From: Streptomyces humidus
GTDB taxonomy: Bacteria; Actinomycetota; Actinomycetes; Streptomycetales; Streptomycetaceae
Length of the DNA: 64,000 nucleotides
Assembly (NCBI RefSeq): GCF_014649655.1
Contig: NZ_BMTL01000019.1
Span: forward strand, 123,947 to 187,946
Direction: 5' to 3'
The notes under the pieces were generated by a model. It saw nothing but the letters and a program-made list of their open reading frames with translations, was not told the origin of the DNA and searched no databases. Of this stretch, positions 25,318 through 31,526 are shown one piece after another. A program made the position numbers and the translations under genes. Numbering within the stretch: the stretch's first letter is position 1; each line of letters begins with the position of its first letter.

Positions 25318-26034
25318 ATGGACAACAGTAGCGGCGTCGGCGTCCTGGACAAGGCAGCCCTTGTCCTGAGCGCCCTGGAGTCCGGCCCGGCCACCCTCGC
25401 AGGCTTGGTCGCTGCCACCGGACTCGCACGACCCACGGCCCACCGTCTGGCCGTGGCACTGGAACACCACCGTATGGTCGCGCGGGACATGCAGGGGCGG
25501 TTCATCCTGGGCCCCCGGCTCGCCGAGCTGGCCGCGGCCGCCGGCGAGGACCGCCTGCTGGCCACCGCCGGCCCGGTGCTCACCCACCTGCGCGACATCA
25601 CGGGCGAGAGCGCGCAGCTCTACCGCCGCCAGGGCGACATGCGCATCTGCGTGGCCGCGGCGGAACGCCTGTCCGGGCTGCGGGACACGGTCCCGGTGGG
25701 CTCCACGCTGACGATGAAGGCCGGCTCGTCGGCGCAGATCCTGATGGCCTGGGAGGAGCCCGAGCGGCTGCACCGCGGCCTGCAGGGCGCCCGCTTCACG
25801 GCGACGGCCCTGTCGGGCGTACGGCGCCGCGGCTGGGCCCAGTCGATCGGCGAGCGCGAGCCGGGCGTCGCCTCGGTGTCGGCTCCCGTGCGCGGCCCCT
25901 CCAACCGCGTGGTGGCCGCCGTCTCCGTCTCCGGCCCCATCGAGCGCCTGAGCCGTCATCCGGGCCGTATGCACGCCCAGGCCGTGATCGACGCGGCGGG
26001 CCGCCTGTCGGAGGCCCTGCGCCGGACGGGCTGA
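25318..26034 (+). CDS. ndgR: IclR-family regulator of amino-acid metabolism (NdgR)
   Basis: 238-residue regulator: N-terminal winged HTH (LDKAALVLSALESGPATLAGLVAATGLARPTAHRLAVALEHHRMVARD) and a C-terminal IclR effector domain (VGSTLTMKAGSSAQILMAW, GWAQSIGEREPGVASVSAPVRGPSNRVVAAVSVSGPIERL). Orthologues control leuCD, methionine and other amino-acid genes and affect antibiotic production. The ATG at 25318 has GGGAG 9 bases upstream; the in-frame extension to 25228 would run into the divergent promoter. Confidence 0.95.
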   Translation: MDNSSGVGVLDKAALVLSALESGPATLAGLVAATGLARPTAHRLAVALEHHRMVARDMQGRFILGPRLAELAAAAGEDRLLATAGPVLTHLRDITGESAQLYRRQGDMRICVAAAERLSGLRDTVPVGSTLTMKAGSSAQILMAWEEPERLHRGLQGARFTATALSGVRRRGWAQSIGEREPGVASVSAPVRGPSNRVVAAVSVSGPIERLSRHPGRMHAQAVIDAAGRLSEALRRTG

Positions 26035-26042
26035 CACCGTGA

Positions 26043-26085
26043 GGGGGGAAGAGCGGGCCTCAACGCCGCGGCACGCTCCTCCCCC
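26043..26085 (+). terminator. Possible ndgR terminator
   Basis: Imperfect inverted repeat GGGGGGAAGAGCG / CGCTCCTCCCCC with an 18-base loop, 8 bases after the ndgR stop. It ends in a C-run, not T. Confidence 0.4.
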
Positions 26086-26532
26086 ACGGCAGGACAGCCT
26101 GTCCAGGGTGCGCGACCGTGTCCCCGTGCGGCTCCGCCGCGCGGGCGCGACCGGCCGCGCGGCGGCCCGCGCCCGGCACACGAGAGAACTCCCGGAGCGC
26201 CGACCTGCACGCTAACCGGTCCAGCACCTGCGCCGGCTACGAGTGGGACGCCGAACTGCTCGTGTCCTGGGCCTGGTTGTCGCACCGGGCGGTCTCGCCC
26301 GACCTGCGCTTCACGGAGGCGCGGCAGTCGAAGGCGGAGCGGACCGGGACTGCCGCGATCGGCGCGGTCCCCGTTCGAACCGCTGCCGCGGCCGCAACCG
26401 GGCGGCTCAGGAAACGGAGTCGGCCCGGCGGCACGGCTTCCGGTGAGCGCGCGGAACGGGGCCGGTCCGGGTGGACGCACCGGAGCCGACACACGACGAG
26501 ACAGGGCAGGAGCCGCCTGAGGAAGCACGGCG
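26086..26532. other. 447-base stretch without a recognisable gene
   Basis: Open frames cover it on both strands (for example plus 26118-26624), but their translations are compositionally random, have no recognisable motif, and the plus-strand one runs into tRNA genes. I see no further structured element; likely spacer between ndgR and the tRNA terminator. Confidence 0.5.
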
Positions 26533-26560
26533 AAGGCCCCCCACCGAAGTGGAGGGCCTT
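26533..26560 (-). terminator. Terminator of the tRNA cluster
   Basis: AAGGCCCCCCAC (26533-26544), tetraloop CGAA, GTGGAGGGCCTT (26549-26560): a 12-bp stem with one mismatch, 10 bases beyond the 3' end of the last tRNA-Glu on the minus strand. Confidence 0.8.
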
Positions 26561-26570
26561 CCTTGATGCG

Positions 26571-26643
26571 TACCCCCGACCGGATTCGAACCGGCGCTAC
26601 CGCCTTGAGAGGGCGGCGTGCTAGGCCGCTACACAACGGGGGC
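26571..26643 (-). tRNA. tRNA-Glu (anticodon CTC), copy 3 in transcription order
   Basis: 73-nt cloverleaf: acceptor GCCCCCG / CGGGGGT (G1-T72 wobble), anticodon stem CCGCC / GGCGG around loop CTCTCAA (anticodon CTC, reads GAG), T-loop TTCGAAT, discriminator A. CCA is not encoded. Identical in sequence to the two other Glu copies. Confidence 0.95.
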
Positions 26644-26671
26644 GAGGATCTTGCGTTTCCGCAGATCCGAG

Positions 26672-26743
26672 CTGGTCTACCAGGACTCGAACCTAGACTA
26701 ACTGAACCAGAATCAGTCGTGCTGCCAATTACACCATAGACCA
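26672..26743 (-). tRNA. tRNA-Gln (anticodon CTG), downstream copy
   Basis: 72-nt cloverleaf: acceptor TGGTCTA / TAGACCA, anticodon stem ACTGA / TCAGT around loop TTCTGGT (anticodon CTG, reads CAG), T-loop TTCGAGT, discriminator G. It differs from the other Gln copy at paired positions only (see findings). Confidence 0.95.
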
Positions 26744-26763
26744 ATGTGGTTTAGACCAGTTTG

Positions 26764-26836
26764 TACCCCCGACCGGATTCGAACCGGCGCTACCGCCTTG
26801 AGAGGGCGGCGTGCTAGGCCGCTACACAACGGGGGC
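26764..26836 (-). tRNA. tRNA-Glu (anticodon CTC), copy 2
   Basis: Same 73-nt sequence as the other Glu copies; lies 20 bases from the neighbouring Gln gene and 62 from the next Glu gene. Confidence 0.95.
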
Positions 26837-26898
26837 CCTAGCGATCCTGCATCGAGGCGAGCGGGAGCTACCCGAACTCCCCCCGCGGGAAGGATCTG

Positions 26899-26971
26899 TA
26901 CCCCCGACCGGATTCGAACCGGCGCTACCGCCTTGAGAGGGCGGCGTGCTAGGCCGCTACACAACGGGGGC
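26899..26971 (-). tRNA. tRNA-Glu (anticodon CTC), copy 1
   Basis: Same 73-nt sequence as the other Glu copies, 42 bases downstream of the first Gln gene in transcription order. Confidence 0.95.
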
Positions 26972-27013
26972 TTTGTGGAGGCGAACTCCACGTGCGCAGA
27001 TGAGCTCTGCGAG

Positions 27014-27085
27014 CTGGCCTACCTGGACTCGAACCAAGACTAACTGAACCAGAATCAGTCGTGCTGCCAATTACACCATAGGCCA
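27014..27085 (-). tRNA. tRNA-Gln (anticodon CTG), upstream copy
   Basis: 72-nt cloverleaf: acceptor TGGCCTA / TAGGCCA, the same anticodon arm as the other Gln copy, T-stem CTTGG / CCAGG, discriminator G. First gene of the Gln-Glu-Glu-Gln-Glu run. Confidence 0.95.
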
Positions 27086-27176
27086 CTGGAACGCAAGCCC
27101 CGTAAGGGATCTCGTTCTAGTTTCGCTCCCCCGGTTCCGGCCTTTCGGCCCGCTCTCCGGCGGCGCAGGAAGAACA

Positions 27177-27911
27177 TTACCCGAAGGTGGACTGCGCTCC
27201 AAAACGGGTATCCGGGCCGAGGAGCGCGGGAAGTTCGGCGAGGCTGACGATGCGGTGCCGGCCGGACGGGAGCTCGACGGTGGCCCCGCCTCCGTAGCGG
27301 TCGATCCACACCGAGAGAAGTCCGGCGTCTGCGGCGCCCCGCCCGTCGATCTCCGGGTGGTCGCCGACGTAGGCCACCTGGTGCGGGGGCAGGGAAAGGG
27401 CCTCGCAGGCCGCGAGGAAAGCGCCGGCCTCCGGCTTGGAGACGCCGAGCTCCGCGGCGCACAGGATGACCTCGAAGCGGTCATGGACGCCGAGGACGCG
27501 CAGCTTGTGGTCCTGGACGTGGATGCTGGAGTTGGAGAGCACCGCGTGGCGGTGACTGGCGGCGAGGGCGTCGAGCACGGGCAGGACGTCCGGGAAGAGC
27601 GACCAGGCGGCCTCGTAGTGGGTGATGTACCGCCGGAACCAGGCGTCCGTCTCCGCGTCGGTCAGCTCCGGCCGTTCCAGGAACGCCCGCACCCGGTCGC
27701 GGCGCTGGTCCTCGAAGGTGATCCCGCCCGCGGAGAACCGCGCCCACTGCTGGTCGGTCACCTCCCGCCAGCGCGCGAGGGCCTCCTCCGCGGTGCCGAA
27801 GCGGTCGAGCAGCCGCTCGGTGGTGAGGTACGACCGCATGCCCTCGCGGTCGGCGGTCGTGTAGTCGAAGAGGGTGTCGTCGACGTCCCAGACAACGGCA
27901 CGGATGCTCAT
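27177..27911 (-). CDS. HAD-superfamily hydrolase
   Basis: 244-residue haloacid-dehalogenase-like phosphatase: motif I VVWDVDDTLFDYT (nucleophile Asp and acid/base Asp), motif II VLSNSSI, motif III Lys in LGVSKPEAGAF, motif IV VGDHPEIDGRGAADAG. A helical cap lies between motifs I and II (about residues 17-95), placing it in the HAD-IA/subfamily I group. The substrate is unknown. It lies upstream of the tRNA cluster on the same strand and diverges from the RelE-like gene with 35 bases between. Confidence 0.9.
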   Translation of the reverse strand: MSIRAVVWDVDDTLFDYTTADREGMRSYLTTERLLDRFGTAEEALARWREVTDQQWARFSAGGITFEDQRRDRVRAFLERPELTDAETDAWFRRYITHYEAAWSLFPDVLPVLDALAASHRHAVLSNSSIHVQDHKLRVLGVHDRFEVILCAAELGVSKPEAGAFLAACEALSLPPHQVAYVGDHPEIDGRGAADAGLLSVWIDRYGGGATVELPSGRHRIVSLAELPALLGPDTRFGAQSTFG

Positions 27912-27946
27912 GCCCCGACCGTATCGCGGGCTGGCACACTGAGGAC

Positions 27947-28231
27947 ATGAGCGAGTACCGAGTTCAGTTCACCGTCGAGGCCCGGGCGGCGTACGACGGC
28001 CTGCCCGGCGAGCGTCGAGCTCAGTTGGACAAGGCCGTGCGGATACTGGCGCGCGATCCGTTCCGCAAGGTCGCGACCGCACAGCTCGGCCCCGACGAGC
28101 ACCTGCGCAAGGCGTACGTCGCCCCGGGCGTCGTGCTGGAGTACATGGTGGCGGCAGCCGTGCTCGTCGTCGTCGTGCTGGAGATCTTCGACGAGTTCGC
28201 CTACCTGATCGACGAGAGCGACGCCGTCTGA
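27947..28231 (+). CDS. RelE/ParE-fold protein without a visible antitoxin
   Basis: 94 residues: YRVQFTVEARAAYDGLPGERRAQLDKAVRILARDPFRKVATAQLGPDEHLRKAYVAPGVVLEYMV, then a hydrophobic strand AAVLVVVVLEIFDEFAYL. The beta-alpha-alpha-beta pattern matches RelE/ParE toxins. No small antitoxin gene is next to it: upstream is the divergent HAD gene, downstream the convergent gltX. It may be a domesticated or inactive relative; toxin activity is not established. Confidence 0.7.
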   Translation: MSEYRVQFTVEARAAYDGLPGERRAQLDKAVRILARDPFRKVATAQLGPDEHLRKAYVAPGVVLEYMVAAAVLVVVVLEIFDEFAYLIDESDAV

Positions 28232-28240
28232 GGCGACTGT

Positions 28241-28280
28241 GTGAGGGGCGGCTCCCGGAAGTCCGGGAGCCGCCCCTCAC
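28241..28280. terminator. Strong bidirectional terminator between the RelE-like gene and gltX
   Basis: Perfect long inverted repeat: GTGAGGGGCGGCTCCCGGA (28241-28259) and its full complement (28262-28280) with only 2 bases between. It lies between convergent stops at 28231 and 28294. Confidence 0.85.
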
Positions 28281-28293
28281 GCGCGTTCCGGCG

Positions 28294-29778
28294 TTACGCC
28301 GCGAGCTTCGCCAGCGCCGCGTCGATGCGGGCCAGCGTCTTCTCCTTGCCCAGGATCTCCAGGGACTCGAAGAGGGGCAGGCCGACGGTGCGGCCGGTGA
28401 CGGCGACCCGGACCGGGGCCTGGGCCTTGCCGAGCTTGAGGCCGTGGGTCTCGCCGGCGGCCAGGACGGCCTCCTTCAGGGACTCGGCCGAACTCCAGTC
28501 GGCCGACTCCAGCTTCTCCCTCGCCGTGGTCAGCAGGGCGTCGCTGCCCTCCTTCATCGCCTTCGCCCAGGACGCCTCGTCGAGGACCGGCTCCGGCAGG
28601 AAGAGGAAGTCGACGTTGTCGGTGATCTCGGAGAGGACCTTCAGCCGGGTCTGGGCGTGCGGGGCGATCGCCTGCCACTTGGCCTCGTCGAAGTCCTCCG
28701 GCGCCCAGGGGGCGACCGGGGCCTTCAGCCAGGGGGCGCAGCGCTCGGTGAAGTCCTTCACGTCCAGCAGACGGATGTGGTCGGCGTTGATCGCCTCGCA
28801 CTTCTTCAGGTCGAAGCGCGCCGGGTTGGGGTTGACGTCGGTCACGTCGAAGGCCGCGACCATCTCGTCCATCGTGAAGATGTCCTGGTCGGCCGAGAGC
28901 GACCAGCCCAGGAGGGAGAGGTAGTTGAGCAGGCCCTCGGGGAGGAACCCGCGCTCGCGGTAGAGGTTGAGCGAGGACTGCGGGTCCCGCTTCGACAGCT
29001 TCTTGTTGCCCTCGCCCATCACGTACGGCAGGTGCCCGAAGGCGGGCACGGACTTCGCGACGCCCAGCTCGGTCAGCGCCTTGTAGAGGGCGATCTGGCG
29101 GGGGGTGGACGACAGCAGGTCCTCGCCGCGCAGGACGTGCGTGATCTCCATCAGCGCGTCGTCGACCGGGTTGACCAGCGTGTACAGCGGTGCGCCGTTC
29201 GCGCGGACGATGCCGTAGTCGGGGACGTTCTCCGGGGTGAACGTCAGCTCACCGCGGACCAGGTCCGTGAACGTGATCGTCTCGTCGGGCATCCGGAAGC
29301 GGACGATCGGGGTGCGGCCCCGGGCGGTGTACTCCTCGACCTGCTCGGCGCTCAGGTCGCGGCAGTGGCCGTCGTAGCCGGACGGCTTGCCGGCGGCGCG
29401 GGCGGCGTCGCGACGGGTGTCCAGCTCCTCCTGCGAGCAGTAGCAGCGGTAGGCGTGGCCGGCGTCGAGGAGCCTGGCCGCGACGTCCTTGTAGATGTCC
29501 ATGCGCTGCGACTGGCGGTACGGCGCGTGCGGGCCGCCGACCTCGGGGCCCTCGTCCCAGTCGAAGCCCAGCCAGCGCATCGAGTCCAGCAGCTGGGTGT
29601 AGGACTCCTCCGAGTCGCGGGCGGCGTCGGTGTCCTCGATGCGGAAGACCAGCGTGCCCTGGTGGTGCTTGGCGAACGCCCAGTTGAACAGGGCGGTGCG
29701 GACCAGGCCCACATGGGGGTTGCCGGTGGGCGAGGGGCAGAAACGGACACGGACTGCTGGGGCGGATGCGCTAGCCAC
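28294..29778 (-). CDS. gltX: Glutamyl-tRNA synthetase (probably non-discriminating)
   Basis: 494-residue class I aminoacyl-tRNA synthetase: VRFCPSPTGNPHVGLVRTALFNWAFAK contains the HIGH-type motif (HVGL), FRIEDTDAARDSEES follows, and KKLSKRDPQSSLNLYRERGFLPEGLLNYLSLLGW carries KMSKS-type LSKR. Actinobacteria lack GlnRS and use one GluRS for tRNA-Glu and tRNA-Gln with GatCAB repair, so a relaxed specificity is expected. The GTG start overlaps the upstream FAH-family gene by 8 bases. Confidence 0.96.
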   Translation of the reverse strand: MASASAPAVRVRFCPSPTGNPHVGLVRTALFNWAFAKHHQGTLVFRIEDTDAARDSEESYTQLLDSMRWLGFDWDEGPEVGGPHAPYRQSQRMDIYKDVAARLLDAGHAYRCYCSQEELDTRRDAARAAGKPSGYDGHCRDLSAEQVEEYTARGRTPIVRFRMPDETITFTDLVRGELTFTPENVPDYGIVRANGAPLYTLVNPVDDALMEITHVLRGEDLLSSTPRQIALYKALTELGVAKSVPAFGHLPYVMGEGNKKLSKRDPQSSLNLYRERGFLPEGLLNYLSLLGWSLSADQDIFTMDEMVAAFDVTDVNPNPARFDLKKCEAINADHIRLLDVKDFTERCAPWLKAPVAPWAPEDFDEAKWQAIAPHAQTRLKVLSEITDNVDFLFLPEPVLDEASWAKAMKEGSDALLTTAREKLESADWSSAESLKEAVLAAGETHGLKLGKAQAPVRVAVTGRTVGLPLFESLEILGKEKTLARIDAALAKLAA

Positions 29779-30556
29779 GCTTGACGACCTTGTTGGTGAG
29801 AGTGCCGATGCCTTCGATGGTGACGGCGACCTCGTCGCCGACGACCAGGGGGCCGACCCCTGCCGGGGTGCCCGTGAGGATCACGTCGCCGGGGAGCAGC
29901 GTCATGGCCTCGGTGATGTTGACGATCAGATCCTCGATGGAGTGGATCATCTCGCTGGTGCGGCCGAGCTGCCGTTGCCCGCCGTTGACCGTGAGCTGGA
30001 CGGTGAGGTCGCCCGCGGTCTTCAGGTCCAGGCCGGTCTCCACCCAGGGGCCCAGCGGGCAGGAGGTGTCGAAGCCCTTGGCCCGGGCCCACTGCTTCTC
30101 GCGCTTCTGCACGTCGCGGGCGGTGACGTCGTTGGCGCAGGTGTAGCCGAAGATCACGTCCTTGACGCGCTCGCGGGGGACCTCGCGGCACAGCCGGCCG
30201 ATGACCACGGCGAGCTCGGCCTCGTGGTGGACCTCGGCGGAGAAGGACGGGTACTGGATGGCGTCGCCGTCGCCGATCACCGAGGTGGACGGCTTGAAGA
30301 AGGCGAACGGGGCGTCCGGGACCTCGTTGCCCAGCTCGCGCGCGTGTTCGGCGTAGTTGCGGCCGAAGGCCACGACCTTGTTGGGCAGCACGGGCGGGAG
30401 CAGCCGGACCTTGCTCAGCGGCACCTTGGTGCCGGAGAGCTCGAAGTCCGTGAACGGGATGCCCTTGATGATGTCGAGGACGAGCCCGTCCGGCTCGTCG
30501 CCCTCGACCGCGCCGAAGGCGACGTTCCCGTCGATGGAGAACCTGGCGATGCGCAC
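29771..30556 (-). CDS. Fumarylacetoacetate hydrolase-family protein
   Basis: 261 residues of the FAH fold: KVVAFGRNYAEHARELG, FAFFKPSTSVIGDGDAIQYP, EVHHEAELAVVIGR (metal-binding Glu residues), VFGYTCANDVTARDVQK-like segment and DVILTGTPAGVGPL. Such proteins hydrolyse or decarboxylate acylpyruvates or related 2-oxo acids; the exact substrate is unknown. GTG start. Translationally coupled upstream of gltX, an arrangement common in Streptomyces. Confidence 0.92.
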   Translation of the reverse strand: MRIARFSIDGNVAFGAVEGDEPDGLVLDIIKGIPFTDFELSGTKVPLSKVRLLPPVLPNKVVAFGRNYAEHARELGNEVPDAPFAFFKPSTSVIGDGDAIQYPSFSAEVHHEAELAVVIGRLCREVPRERVKDVIFGYTCANDVTARDVQKREKQWARAKGFDTSCPLGPWVETGLDLKTAGDLTVQLTVNGGQRQLGRTSEMIHSIEDLIVNITEAMTLLPGDVILTGTPAGVGPLVVGDEVAVTIEGIGTLTNKVVKRG

Positions 30557-30613
30557 GGGTTGGTTGGCCCCTTGACTGAGCTGGCTGGAGTGTGACGCTC
30601 CAGGCTAACGCGG

Positions 30614-30641
30614 AAGGGCGTCCCCGGCCGGGGACGCCCTT
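30614..30641 (-). terminator. Terminator between the 57-residue gene and the FAH gene
   Basis: AAGGGCGTCCCC (30614-30625), GGCC loop, GGGGACGCCCTT (30630-30641): perfect 12-bp stem. It isolates the small minus-strand gene upstream of it as a separate transcription unit. Confidence 0.75.
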
Positions 30642-30734
30642 GACATCGGTGGAGGTCGCCTTGAGCATTCGGCGGCCGGTGTCCGTATCCCTCCACGAAG
30701 ATCGGTGAGGATCGTGTGGATCAACGGGGTGGAA

Positions 30735-30908
30735 CTACTGCACGACGGACGCCGCGACCGGAATCTCCATCAGGATGGTGCGCTTGGGGTTGGCAGTCTG
30801 GGCCGGGAGGTCGACGGAGTGCTCCGGCTGCTCGGGGAGCCGCAGTTCGTCGGCGCCCGCGAGGTGCGCCAGCGTCGTGCGCCGCGGGTTGGCGATCTTG
30901 TGGAACAT
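30735..30908 (-). CDS. 57-residue protein with an internal repeat, unknown function
   Basis: Reads MFHKIANPRRTTLAHLAGAD...; 54 of 57 codons end in G or C, as expected of real Streptomyces coding sequence. The N-terminal word IANPRRTTL recurs near the C-terminus as TANPKRTIL. No signal peptide, membrane segment or cysteine. The frame opens upstream to 31007, but the ATG at 30908 gives the compact form; the ribosome site is weak, and a GTG 15 bases earlier is an alternative. It has its own terminator and is divergent from conservon 1. I do not recognise a family. Confidence 0.65.
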   Translation of the reverse strand: MFHKIANPRRTTLAHLAGADELRLPEQPEHSVDLPAQTANPKRTILMEIPVAASVVQ

Positions 30909-31072
30909 CGTCGTCGTCTTCACTGTCGAACTCGACCCTGTCGTTTCCGGGCGCCGGAAAGGCCCTTCGAGGGACCCTGCGCGGACGCGGCTTGTCGGAT
31001 TTGCCATCCCTGTAAAACGTCAGGCTAAACACGCGAATCCCGCCGAACGCGTGAAGGTCACATGATCGACGT

Positions 31073-31086
31073 GTGAGTTTGCTCAC
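31073..31086. promoter_or_regulatory. Palindrome GTGAG-TTTG-CTCAC
   Basis: Perfect 5-bp inverted repeat with a 4-base spacer in the AT-rich half of the gap, about 165 bases upstream of the 57-residue gene and 440 upstream of cvnA1. Could be an operator; no known regulator is assigned. Confidence 0.35.
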
Positions 31087-31254
31087 GAATCAAGAGGCGA
31101 AACGGTCAATTCGGGCCGTCAATCGAACGTGACGAAGCGGACATTGACTGACTGAACTATATATTCCGCTCCTGATCATGGCGACTGGGACACCCTCTGC
31201 ACCCTGCGGCTTCGCCCGCTTATGTCCGCCTTATGTGGGATCGGTTTCTACATC

Positions 31255-31291
31255 CCGTGACAACACCCTCACTTCATGTCACGGATGTCAC
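31255..31291. promoter_or_regulatory. Inverted and direct repeat cluster upstream of cvnA1
   Basis: CCGTGACA (31255-31262) is perfectly repeated inverted as TGTCACGG (31277-31284); the word ATGTCAC also occurs twice in tandem at 31276-31282 and 31285-31291. Candidate regulator-binding site for conservon 1. Confidence 0.4.
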
Positions 31292-31526
31292 AGCCTGGAC
31301 AACGGGCCTTGTTGGAGATCCTGCACTGTGCTGGAATTCCTCGGACCGCCGCGGGATCGAGCCGGCGCACAAAGGGCGCGCCAGAGCGCCCGGCGGCGGC
31401 GAGGTCTGGGGGAGCCGGCGCCGGTACTCACGACTCCGGGGGGCGTAATTCAGGACGCCCTTCAACACGCCGACACCGTCCTTCCGTTCACGCGGAGGGG
31501 CGCCTGGTCCAGAGGTTGCGACGCTA

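Larger units (their letters stand above)
30909..31526. other. 618-base gap upstream of conservon 1
   Basis: No convincing gene. It contains an AT-rich patch (31140-31165, with TTGACTGACTGAAC and TATATATT) that could hold a promoter, and two inverted repeats listed separately. Open plus-strand frames here lack codon bias. Confidence 0.5.

Noticed and set aside
26118..26624. 168-codon plus-strand frame between ndgR and the tRNA genes
   Set aside because: It runs through the tRNA terminator and into tRNA-Glu sequence; composition is random.
26571..26971. Regularly spaced near-identical 70-base repeats suggesting a CRISPR-like array
   Set aside because: The repeats fold as complete tRNA-Glu and tRNA-Gln genes; there are no cas genes and the spacers are short and few.
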